Positions 25,508 through 35,021 of a stretch of DNA of 64,000 nucleotides are shown one piece after another. Each line of letters opens with the position of its first letter. The first letter of the stretch is position 1. Made by a program: the position numbers and the translations under genes. This DNA is from Henckelia pumila (lineage: Eukaryota > Streptophyta > Magnoliopsida > Lamiales > Gesneriaceae): contig NC_133121.1 in NCBI RefSeq assembly GCF_033568475.1, positions 4,216,001 through 4,280,000 of the forward strand, in the 5' to 3' direction. The notes beneath the pieces were generated by a model. It searched no databases and had not been told where the DNA came from. It worked only from the letters and a program-made list of their open reading frames with translations.

Positions 25508-26803
25508 TGTTAGAACCTAATGGGGGGGGGGGGGGATTTAGGTTCTATTGGCAACTTTAGCAATTTAAAGCAATTATGCAAATACGCAACAGAAGACTTA
25601 AAGCAATTAATAATAAGTGCAGTAAATAAATGCGTAATGTAAATAAAGCAGTAAAAGGGATAAGAGATGTTTATGGAAGTTCGACGATAAATCGTCTACG
25701 TCTCCCCTTCTTGGTTAAGATCGATTAACCAAGGATCCACTAGCACTTCGAACGACTTGGCTTTGATGGCTCCAAGGATAGCCTTACAACTTGACACGAT
25801 CACCGCGTCGATACAACTCAACACTTGGCCTTAAGGGCTCCAAGGATAGCCACAACACTCGTAAATACACTTGACTTCACACACAAGTGTTTACAATAAC
25901 CGAGCAACCAACTCACGAATAAACTTATACAAACAACCCTCGATTTTGAATATATATCTCACAAATATTTCTTTTAACTCTTGTAGGAGATGAACTTGCT
26001 TGCAAAGAGAGTTGAGAGTGAATTGGTGGTTTGAGAAGGCTTCAAATGACATGTATTTATAGGTGCCAATCCGAACGGGTTCGGGTCGTCCGAACGGGCC
26101 TTCGGGTCGTCCGAACCTTGTCTGATTGAAATTCAAATTCTTACGGCTGGTGAACTGTTCGGGTGGTCCGAAGTCATCTTCGGGTCGTCCGAACGGTGGC
26201 ATTAAATTCATTCAGGCAAATTTTCTTCCGACAAAATCTTCATGGCCGTAAAGGAGTTTGGGTCGTCCGAACCTGTCTTCGGGTCGTCCGAAGTAGTCAT
26301 TTCGTGGCCTCCGAGAGTGCCTCCGATATTTATTTAATTTCTGGGAAATCTTCGGGTCGTCCGAACTCACTTCGGATCGTCCGAAGTAGTCTTCTCGTGG
26401 CCTCCGAGAGTGCCTCTGATCTTTATTTAATTTCTGGAAAATCTTTGGGTCGTCCGAACTCACTTCGGATCGTCCGAAGTAGTCTTCGAAGTCTCCGAAC
26501 TTGTCCTCCGATCTTTATTAAATTCTGAAAATACTTCGGAGCATCCGAAGTTGTCTTCGGGTCGTCCGAACCTGAACAGATTTGAACTTTTGAATTTTTA
26601 TTCCCTATTTTTTGATTATCGGTTCTTGCTTCCAATATTGTCTATACTCAAAAATATTATTACCTGCAAATTTCTCACTTTAAACTGTTAGTAACGTTTA
26701 ACCGAGTTTTGTAATCATCAAAACAATTTAATTATGAGAATTGTTAATGCATTAAAAACATTAATCTCATTACACGAGATTTGTATGCGTTTAAGGCGTA
26801 ACA
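25508..26803 (-). repeat. 3' LTR of the inner Copia element
   Basis: 1296 bp. On the minus strand: U3 with an array of palindromes (26570-26080), a TATA box CTATAAATA (26062-26054), then R/U5 ending in a C14 tract flanked by a 10-bp inverted repeat (TAGAACCTAA/TTAGGTTCTA). Plus-strand CTCCCCCTTTTT at about 26806-26817 is the complement of the polypurine tract next to it. Confidence 0.94.
26080..26570 (-). promoter_or_regulatory. Array of TTCGG-N5-CCGAA palindromes upstream of the LTR TATA box
   Basis: About ten exact 15-mers (for example TTCGGGTCGTCCGAA at 26080, 26101, 26278, 26351 and 26556) plus three one-mismatch copies. Spacers vary (GTCGT, GTGGT, ATCGT, AGCAT) but are always 5 nt. The array ends 18 bp from the TATA box at 26054-26062. 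The dyad form and position suggest sites for a dimeric transcription factor, which is inference. The same array is present at 34293-34783 in the other LTR. Confidence 0.8.
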
Positions 26804-27078
26804 ATCTCCCCCTTTTTGATGATCACAAAACTTGGTTAAATATGAGAAATAAATGTACAATAAACAATTTAAATTTGCACAATATAATTGCATGAATAAA
26901 CTCCCCCTAAATTTAATGAATAATTATTTAACCAAATTAATTCTCCCCCTTTTTGCGATAATCAAAAAGCAATTAAAAGACGAAAAAATTAAATTACACA
27001 ATAATTTCATTAAACTAATTTAGAAATTTTTACATTAAAAGCATAAACAAGTACAACTTTAAAATGCAAAAATAAAAT

Positions 27079-28311
27079 CTAAGAGTCATCATCGTGCTGC
27101 AGCGGAGGATAGCGAGAGAAAAAGTCATCAAAGTGAGTCTCCAGCGAGGCAACTCTCATAGTCAATGCATCCATAGAGGCAGTAGAAGATGCAAAGTGGC
27201 TGGCTAGATTCCCTTCAATGCGCTGAAGAGTCTCGAAAAGACGATCAGTCTGAGGAGCGGGGGTCGCAGGAACTTCGGGTAACTCAAATGGAAGATCGCC
27301 AAGATTTGGAAAAGTATGAAAACCAGAAGAAGAAGGTCCTCCTTCTTCGGCAGGCGGCCCATTGGGAAAACCCTTAGCTTGAGAAGTGGGTGAAAGACTC
27401 GAATAAGGAAGTGAAAAATTTTTGTTCGGAAGATATTTTTTAAAGGCACGAGTTGGGTCATTAACCCAAGAAGAAAGGACAGGATTCCAAGATAGTTTCA
27501 TCTTGGTAATCGAAGAATGGTTGAAAGTGTGGAAATCAGAGATGGGAAGAGCATTTGGGTTATCAAAAGAGATGTCAAAATGAGTCAAAATGCGGTTGAT
27601 GACACGAGCAAAAGGTAGAGAAACTTTCCTCGTGGCTTTAGCCGCATTATGCATAGCCTGCATAATGAATCGAGGAAGGTTGAAAGGACGGGAAGAGACA
27701 ATATGGTAGAGAACATAAAGATCAAGATATTTGCAGGTGGATGAGTCTCCACTGCGCGGAATGATGGAAGTAGTGATCAATTTCTGAATGATTTGGTAGT
27801 CGGGATGGAGTTGTTTCAAAGAAAGACGATCGTCGGCAACAGTGGTTGGACGACCAAGAATGGTAGAAAGAACCTCATCTCGATCAAAAGTAGGATCATC
27901 AGTGGGCCATCCCTGACCGAAATAGTTGTTGGGTCCCAGCAAAGGAAGGTCAAACCACTCGGCAAAGTTGGAGACAGAAAAGTGAACATGCCGACCCTGG
28001 AAAATTGTGGCGATATGAAGCTCCTCGCCAAGTTCGAGTTTCAGGTTGGCGTAGAACTCGTAAAGTAACTCTGGAAAGATGGCATCCGGAATGGAAGGTT
28101 GGAAAAAGGATTCCCAATGCTGGGCAGCAATGAGAGGCAATAAAAGCAGATGTGATGTCGCAAGATAGGTGACATCGAAAATACGACCGGGTAAAATCGG
28201 TCGAGTGGGATAATCCTCAAGGATAGGACGAGAAATACCCGGTAAATTTGGATCATGGATAGGAATTGGGCGGCTAGAGCTAGCTTGATCACGACGGCGT
28301 TTGGTAGGCAT
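27079..28311 (-). CDS. Env-position ORF of the inner Copia element (410 aa, plant transposon protein domain-like)
   Basis: An intact frame starting MPTKRRRDQASSSRP and ending in an acidic tail (HDDDS), between RNase H and the 3' LTR. The segment LLYEFYANL...FQGRHVHFSVSNFAEWFDLP resembles the domain that Pfam calls putative plant transposon protein; I name it from memory and have not searched. The Athila ORF at 62886 has the same signature (VREFYAN...VRGKIISF...LLQTP). No signal peptide or transmembrane helix is obvious, so calling it an envelope protein is not justified. A predicted helical segment lies near the C-terminus (LFETLQRIEGNLASHF). Function unknown. It is the only fully open gene after gag in this copy. 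Confidence 0.75.
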   Translation of the reverse strand: MPTKRRRDQASSSRPIPIHDPNLPGISRPILEDYPTRPILPGRIFDVTYLATSHLLLLPLIAAQHWESFFQPSIPDAIFPELLYEFYANLKLELGEELHIATIFQGRHVHFSVSNFAEWFDLPLLGPNNYFGQGWPTDDPTFDRDEVLSTILGRPTTVADDRLSLKQLHPDYQIIQKLITTSIIPRSGDSSTCKYLDLYVLYHIVSSRPFNLPRFIMQAMHNAAKATRKVSLPFARVINRILTHFDISFDNPNALPISDFHTFNHSSITKMKLSWNPVLSSWVNDPTRAFKKYLPNKNFSLPYSSLSPTSQAKGFPNGPPAEEGGPSSSGFHTFPNLGDLPFELPEVPATPAPQTDRLFETLQRIEGNLASHFASSTASMDALTMRVASLETHFDDFFSRYPPLQHDDDS

Positions 28312-28387
28312 TTTTTAGGCTAAATTTCGGATGAAAGAGGAGAAAAGAAAGTTTTTAGGGGTGAAGAAATCGGATGGCCCGAGGGGG

Positions 28388-28727
28388 TATATATATAGCA
28401 GAGGGTTCGAACGATCCGAACTGGGTTCGGACGGTCCGAACCTGATTACGAGGGGATAAGATTGAGTCTGTAATTCAAGTTTGGAGGACCCGAAGTACAT
28501 TCGGATGGTCCGAACAGTTCATTTTTAAGTTCGGGTGGTCCGAAGTGTTTCGGAGGGCCCGAAGCTGAAGCGGTCAAAATTCAAAGTTTTACCGCCCATA
28601 GTTCGGACGATCCGAAGCTTGGTTCGGAGGGCCCGAACTGGCTAATCAGGAGGGAATTTTGAAAGTCTTGAATTGCATGGGCGCGAGGCAGTTCGGACGA
28701 TCCGAACTATGGTTCGGGTGGTCCGAA
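28388..28727 (-). promoter_or_regulatory. Second palindrome array plus TATA box upstream of the env-position ORF
   Basis: Eight exact TTCGG-N5-CCGAA sites, with spacers ACGGT, ATGGT, GTGGT, AGGGC and ACGAT, and two variants lie at 28406-28727. A TATA-like CTATATATATA follows at 28398-28388 on the minus strand, 77 bp before the ATG at 28311. This repeats the LTR arrangement and suggests an internal promoter. The spacers differ from those in the LTR, so it is not a simple recent copy of it. Confidence 0.7.
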
Positions 28728-28932
28728 CCAGCCGAAGTTTCAAAAATTCGAAAAATGACCCTTAAATTAAATTTTGCAATTTTAAGTATTAAATCAAATA
28801 ATTCACATAAAATGTGAGCTTTTTAATTTTGAATAAATATAATTGATTTATATTATCCAAAATTAATTTTCTCGATTTTAATATTAAGCTCCCCCTTAAT
28901 ATGACATCAAATTTATGTATGTTCGTAAGTGT

Positions 28933-31900
28933 TTATAACTCAATCATGCCAAGTTCACCACGCAAACGAATAAAATTATTTTCATCTAGTGGTTTTGTAA
29001 AAATATCGGCAATTTGATTTGACGTGTCAACATATTGAAGTTCAAGTTCATTTCGTTTGATGTGGTCACGAATAAAATGATGACGAATGTCAATATGTTT
29101 GGTGCGCGAATGTTGAATCGGATTCTTTGTAAGACAAATGGCGCTAGTGTTGTCACAAAAAATAGGAATTTTTGAAAAAGAGACGCCATAGTCGAGCAAT
29201 TGATGCTTCGTCCAAAGAATTTGCGCACAACAACTACCGGCAGCCATATATTCGGCTTCGGTCGTTGACAACGCAACACAGTTTTGCTTTTTGGAAAACC
29301 AAGAAACTAAACAGTTTCCTAAAAAGAAACAAGTCCCACTAGTGCTTTTTCTGTCCACCTTATATCCACCAAAGTCGGCATCACAGTAAGCTTTTAAATC
29401 AAAGAAAGAATTTTTCGAATACCATAAGCCGATATTTGGAGTATTTGAAAGATATTTGAAAATGCGTTTTAAGGCAAACAAATGTGATTCCTTTGGACAT
29501 GATTGAAATCGTGCACACAAGAAAACACTAAACATAATGTCCGGTCTACTAGCAGTAGCATAAAGTAAGGAGTCAATCATACTACGAAAGGAAGATTGAT
29601 CTACAGTTTTACTATTTTCATCCTTGTCGAGTCTGATTGCTGTGCTCATCGATGTGGATGATGATTTTGTGTTCTCCATCCCAAACTTCTTTAGAATCTC
29701 CTTGATGTATTTGCTTTGGTTCACAAAGAACCCATCTTTGCACTGTTTGATTTGCAATCCGAGGAAATAATTAAGTTCCCCCATCATGCTCATCTCAAAG
29801 TGTTCCTGCATAAGCTTGGAGAAATCTTGACAAAGAGATTCGTCAGTAGAACCAAATATTATATCATCAACATAAATTTGCACAATCAAAAGATCATTTT
29901 TGACATTCTTGGTGAATAAAGTAATGTCGATCTTTCCTCTTGAAAACCCATTTGAAAGCAAGAAAGTAGACAGTTTATCATATCAAGCTCTAGGAGCTTG
30001 TTTCAATCCATACAAAGCTTTGTTTAATCTATACACATAATCAGGCAGTAAAGCATCAACAAAGCCATCAGGTTGTTCAATATAAACTTCTTCTTTCAAT
30101 TCACCATTCAGGAAAGAACTCTTAACATCCATTTGAAATAACTTAAAATTTCTAGAGCAAGCAAAAGCAAGTAGCATGCGAATGGATTCTAATCTAGCAA
30201 CAGGCGCATAAGTTTCATCATAATCTATGCCTTCTTCTTGACTATATCCTTTTGCTACAAGTCTAGCTTTATTTCTAGTAATAGTGCCATGCTCATCAAG
30301 TTTATTCCTATAAATCCATTTAGTGCCAATAATAGATCTATCATGCGGCCTAGGAACAAGATTCCAAACATCATTACGTTTAAACTCATTCAATTCATCT
30401 TGCATAGCAATAATCCAAGAATCATCTAATAAAGCATCATCAATGCACTTAGGTTCAACATGTGAAACAAAAGCAAGATGATTGCAAATATTATTAAGAG
30501 AAGAACGAGTGGTTACACCCTTCGAAGGACTTCCAATGATAAGATCTATAGGATGATCTTTGTGAAGCGTCCAATCCTTCGGAAGTGGTGTTTCCTCAAC
30601 AGAAACATCTAAATCATTTAGACTTGATGAAGCCATCTCTTCTTCGAGTAATTCTACATCATCATTGTTAGTGCGAGAGACTATTGACATAGATTCATCA
30701 AATACAACATGCATAGATTCTTCAACAAGTAAAGTACGTTTATTAAAAACTCTAAAAGCCTTACTTGTTGTGGAATATCCAAGAAAAATACCTTTGTCGG
30801 ATTTGGCATCAAATTTGCCAAGGTTGTCCTTACCGTTATTATGTATATAACATTTGGAACCGAAAGCCCTAAAGTATGAAATGTTAGGCTTTCTCCCTCT
30901 CCATAATTCATATGGAGTTTTCTTGAAAATTGACCTTATTGATACACGATTAATAATGTAACAAGCAGTGTTCATTGCTTCAGCCCAAAAATATTTTGGT
31001 AGAGAATGCTCACATATCATGGTCCTCGCAATCTCCACAAGTGTCCTATTTTTCCTCTCAACGACCCCGTTTTGTTGAGGAGTCCTAGGACAAGAAAAAT
31101 TGTGACCGATACCTTTCTTTTCACAAAAGTTTGAAAAACTCTCATTTTAAAATTCAGTTCCGTGGTCACTACGGATCTGTTTTATAGAAAGAATTTTCTC
31201 ATTCTCAACTCGTTTGACAAAAGTTTTAAAATAATCAAAGGCATCATTTTTGTGCGTTAAAAACAATGTCCACGTGTAACGTGAAAAATCATCCACAATG
31301 ACAAATTCATAAAGCTTCCCTCCTAGGCTAGCGTTCTTCGAGGGACCACATAGATCTAGGTAAAGAAGTTCAAGGGGCATAGAAGTAGATATAAAATTTT
31401 TGCTTTTAAAAGATTCTCTTGTATGTTTGCCAAGTTGACACGCATCACAAACAGAATCTATTTTTAAATTGAGTTTTGGCATACCAACAACTAAATCAAG
31501 TTTAAAAAGTTTTTCTATGGTACTAGGACCAACATGACCTATTCGTCTATGCCAAAAAATGTTGTCATCAACATTCAAGGATACAAGGCTTTTAATATTT
31601 GATAAAGATAAATTGTTTAAAGAAACCTTGTACACATTTTCACTTCTATATCATTTGAAATTTATGGATTTGCCAGTCGTGAGTGATATAGTGCAGTGTT
31701 GGGGAGTGAACTTGACTTCATAACCTCTATCGCACAATTGACTTATGCTTAGTAGATTATGTTTAAGCCCTTTCACTAGGAATACATCATCAATCAAGCA
31801 GGATTTAGAAATACATATTGAGCCGATTCCTTCGATAACTCCTTTGCTGTTGTCTCCAAAGGTGACAGTTCCTTTCTCCTTTGGTTTGATGGATTGGAGT

Positions 31901-31986
31901 AGCTCTTTGTTTCCCGTCATATGTCTAGAACATCCACTGTCTAGATACCATATGCTAGGGAGAACAGTTTTCCTATTTCCCTGCAA
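28933..31986 (-). pseudogene. Protease, integrase, RT and RNase H of the inner Copia element (broken)
   Basis: Protease: WYLDSGCSRHM near 31940. Integrase: HRRIGHVGPS, CDACQLGKHTRESF, LYLDLCGPS, then VEIARTM after the [13 protein letters not shown] segment. [26 protein letters not shown] and YVDDIIFGS. RNase H: AYCDADFGG, KHIDIRHHFIRDHI and IADIFTKPL. The frame is lost at TAA 31146-31148 (glutamate expected in GTEF-E-NESF) and at TGA 29983-29985 (tryptophan expected in PRA-W-YDKL). The N-terminal link to gag (32000-32260) is noncoding in all frames. Confidence 0.92.
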
Positions 31987-32261
31987 AAATTAGTTTTGGT
32001 ACCCTTTAGTTCTTTTGGGTCCACAATGTTAGAAAAGAGAGATATAAAATAGACTTCTAAGAGTTCAGTCTCTCATAGCAACATCATCGCCACTTTCTAA
32101 GAGTGCTCCCAGTAGTAGGTAGGGCTATGGCCTCTTTAAAAACCTATTTTCTTGGACAGAGCAGCGTTCATCAGGAAGACCAGTCGCAAGTCAAGGCAGT
32201 TTAAATCGGTCTATGATGAACTCCCTTAGATCATGATCTCATAATGCCAACTGATGAGTTG

Positions 32262-33671
32262 TTAAGTACTCTTAGGCCTCCATTTCATATAACTCTTTTG
32301 ATCATATTGAAATCTCAAGGATCTACATTTATATCTAGCATGACCAATTTTACAACAATAAGAGCATGTAGGGGGTGATTTCATTTTTGCTTTAGCAATT
32401 AGACTAGTAAAGTCTATTGATTTCTTACCATACCCTATTCCTCCCTTATCAAAACTACATTTCTGCATGCTAAGTAGATTATTCAATTTATTACTACTGA
32501 CATTGAACTTATTAAAAGATTTTTCTAAGTGGGCTATGTCATCCTTTAATCTTACGTTTTCATGCCCCTTAGTTTCTAATTCATTTTTAAGGCTTTTATT
32601 TTCCTTTCTAAGTGACTTATCCATATCAAACATTTGTTTATATGCATGTAGTAGTTCGTCATAGGAAGGTACCTCGTCATCATCGTCGGAGACGATGTCA
32701 TCACTTTTAGCCATGAGGCAGATGTTTGCTTCCTCCTCATCATCGTCGCTATCACTCCAAGTGGCTATGAGTGCTTTCTTCTTTCCCTTGTCAACTTTCT
32801 TCTTGAGAGAACACTCATTTTCATAGTGGCCTTGTTGTTGACAGTTGTAGCAGGTAACTTCTTTGTCCGTCTTTTTTTTGAAGTTGTTTCCTCGCATAAA
32901 TCTTTTGAATTTTCTTGCAAAGAGTGTCATATCATCATCTTCATCTTCTTTGGATTGGCTAGATAGAGCAATCCCCTTTGCCTTGATATCTTCTTTCTTT
33001 ATTTCCTTCCTTGTTGACAGTTCCAACTCATGGGTTTTTAGAGTCCCATGAAGTTGATCAAGGTCATAGGAAGCGGTGTCGCCTTTGTTGGATTCTATGA
33101 TAGCCGTCCTCTTGGCATCCCACTCTTTGGGTAAGGCACGTAGAGCTCTCTTCCACACTTGTTTGGTTGGATATTGTTCCCCGAATTGGGCTAGCTCATT
33201 GATAATTTGAGTAAGCCTTCGGAACATAGTATCTACATCTTCATTTGATTCCATCTCGAATGTTTCATATTTGAGTTGGAGTAGATCGATCTTCGTTTCT
33301 TTGACTTGATTAGTCCCTTCATGGCATATCTCCAACTTGTCCCATATCTCTTTAGCGGATGAGCACATTGAGATTCGGTTGTACTCGTTCATATCTAAGG
33401 AACAATGAAGAATATTTATGGCTTTAGCATTTTGAGATATAAGTTTCATATCCTCCTTAGAAAAATCGTCCATTCCCTTAGGAATTTTGACACCCTCAAC
33501 CTCTTTAGTAGGTATGTAGGGACCTTTCACAGTAACCTTCCAAAGGTCATAGTCTACGGATTGGATATATAGGGACATTCGATTTTTCCAATATCCGTAG
33601 TTTATGCCATTGAAAAGAGGAGGACGATTTGTTGATTGTCCTTGAGCATAGTCGCTCGCAATATTTGCCAT
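32262..33671 (-). CDS. gag of the inner SIRE-like Copia element
   Basis: It starts MANIASDYAQGQSTNRPP at 33671; the frame is open further upstream, but that part lies across the PBS and LTR. FNGINYGYWKNRM and the following helices are the UBN2/DUF4219-type Copia gag. A CCHC knuckle, CYNCQQQGHYENEC, is near 32815-32860. It is followed by acidic DSDDDEEE, a coiled-coil-like stretch (KSLRKENKSLKNELETK...) and a second knuckle-like CSYCCKIGHARYKC near 32340. About 469 codons, open throughout. Forms the virus-like particle that packages the element RNA. Confidence 0.88.
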   Translation of the reverse strand: MANIASDYAQGQSTNRPPLFNGINYGYWKNRMSLYIQSVDYDLWKVTVKGPYIPTKEVEGVKIPKGMDDFSKEDMKLISQNAKAINILHCSLDMNEYNRISMCSSAKEIWDKLEICHEGTNQVKETKIDLLQLKYETFEMESNEDVDTMFRRLTQIINELAQFGEQYPTKQVWKRALRALPKEWDAKRTAIIESNKGDTASYDLDQLHGTLKTHELELSTRKEIKKEDIKAKGIALSSQSKEDEDDDMTLFARKFKRFMRGNNFKKKTDKEVTCYNCQQQGHYENECSLKKKVDKGKKKALIATWSDSDDDEEEANICLMAKSDDIVSDDDDEVPSYDELLHAYKQMFDMDKSLRKENKSLKNELETKGHENVRLKDDIAHLEKSFNKFNVSSNKLNNLLSMQKCSFDKGGIGYGKKSIDFTSLIAKAKMKSPPTCSYCCKIGHARYKCRSLRFQYDQKSYMKWRPKST

Positions 33672-33703
33672 AAGAACCTTTTTGAAAATATTTTGAAAAA
33701 GAT

Positions 33704-33716
33704 GGCTCTGATACCA
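33704..33716 (-). other. Primer-binding site of the inner Copia element (initiator Met tRNA)
   Basis: On the minus strand this reads TGGTATCAGAGCC, two bases inside the 5' LTR. It is the standard complement of the 3' end of plant initiator tRNA-Met. Confidence 0.93.
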
Positions 33717-33718
33717 CT

Positions 33719-35016
33719 TGTTAGAACCTAATGGGGGGGGGGGGGATTTAGGTTCTATTGGCAACTTTAGCAATTTAAAGCGATTATGCAAATACGCAAG
33801 CGGAAGACTTAAAGCAATTAATAATAAGTGCAGTAAATAAATGCGTAATGTAAATAAAGCAGTAAAAGGGATAAGAGATGTTTATGGAAGTTCGACGATA
33901 AATCGTCTACGTCTACCCTTCTTGGTTAAGATCGATTAACCAAGGATCCACTAGCACTTCGAACGACTTGGCTTTGATGGCTCCAAGTATAGACTTACAA
34001 CTTGACACAATCACCGCGCCGATACAACTCAACACTTGGCCTTAAGGGCTCCAAGGATAGCCACAATACTCGTAAATACACTTGGCTTCACACACAAGTG
34101 TTTACAATAACCGAGCAACCAACTCATGAATGAACTTATACAAACAACCCTCGATTTTGAATATATATATCTCACAAATATTTCTTTTAACTCTTGTAGG
34201 AGATGAACTTGCTTGCAAAGAGAGTTGAGAGTGAATTGGTGGTTTGAGAAGGCTTCAAATGGCATGTATTTATAGGTGCCAATTCGAACGGGTTCGGGTC
34301 GTCCGAACGAGCCTTCGGGTCATCCGAACCTTGTCTGATTGAAATTCAAATTCTTACGGCTGGTGAACTGTTCGGGTGGTCCGAAGTCATCTTCGGGTCA
34401 TCCGAACGGCGGCATTAAATTCATTCAGGCAAATTTTCTTCCGACAAAATCTTCATGGCCGTAAAGGAGTTCGGGTCGTCCGAACCTATCTTCGGGTCGT
34501 CCGAAGTAGTCATTTCGTGGCCTCCGAGAGTGCCTCCGATCTTTATTTAATTTTTGGGAAATCTTCGGGTCGTTTGAACTCACTTTGGATCGTCCAAAGT
34601 AGTCTTCTCGTGGCCTCCGAGAGTGCCTCCGATCTTTATTTAATTTCTGGAAAATCTTTGGGTTGTCCGAACTCACTTCGGATCGTCCGAAGTAGTCTTC
34701 GAAGTCTCCGAACTTGTCCTCCGATCTTTATTAAATTCTTGAAATACTTCGGAGCATCCGAAGTTGTCTTCGGGTCATCCGAACCTGGACAGATTTGAAC
34801 TTTTGAATTTTTATTCCCTATTTTTTGATTATCGGTTCTTGCTTCCAATATTGTCTATACTCAAAAATATTATTACCTGCAAATTTCTCACTTTAAACTG
34901 TTAGTAACGTTTAACCGAGTTTTGTAATCATCAAAACAATTTAATTATGAGAATTGTTAATGCATTAAAAACATTAATCTCATTACACGAGATTTGTATG
35001 CATTTAAGGCGTAACA
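33719..35016 (-). repeat. 5' LTR of the inner Copia element
   Basis: 1298 bp, the partner of 25508-26803. By eye they differ by a scatter of substitutions and a few short indels, including the G/C tract (12 here, 14 in the other). TATA box at 34275-34267. Palindrome array at 34293-34783, where several sites have decayed. Confidence 0.94.
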
Positions 35017-35021
35017 TAGTG

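Larger units (their letters stand above)
25508..35016 (-). mobile_element. Inner SIRE-like Ty1/Copia retrotransposon (9.5 kb) with env-position ORF
   Basis: LTRs are 1296 and 1298 bp (plus-strand TGTTAGAACC...GCGTAACA), with TAGTG at 25503-25507 and 35017-35021. The minus-strand order is gag, protease, integrase, RT, RNase H, then a separate 410-codon ORF before the 3' LTR. A Copia element with an extra ORF at that position fits the Sirevirus lineage. It sits inside the RT/RNase H junction of the outer element, so it is the younger of the two. gag and the extra ORF are open; pol has stops. Confidence 0.94.

Noticed and set aside
26163..26528. Arg/Ser-rich open frames repeated in both LTRs of the inner Copia element
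   Set aside because: They are read from the palindrome array and show only its periodicity.
26080..26570. CRISPR-like array (short repeated palindromic units)
   Set aside because: Spacing is irregular, units are only 15 bp, the sites lie in an LTR of a plant retrotransposon and occur in both LTR copies. No cas genes.
27079..28311. Retroviral-type envelope gene
   Set aside because: No signal peptide, transmembrane segment or glycoprotein-like cysteine pattern; only the position is env-like.
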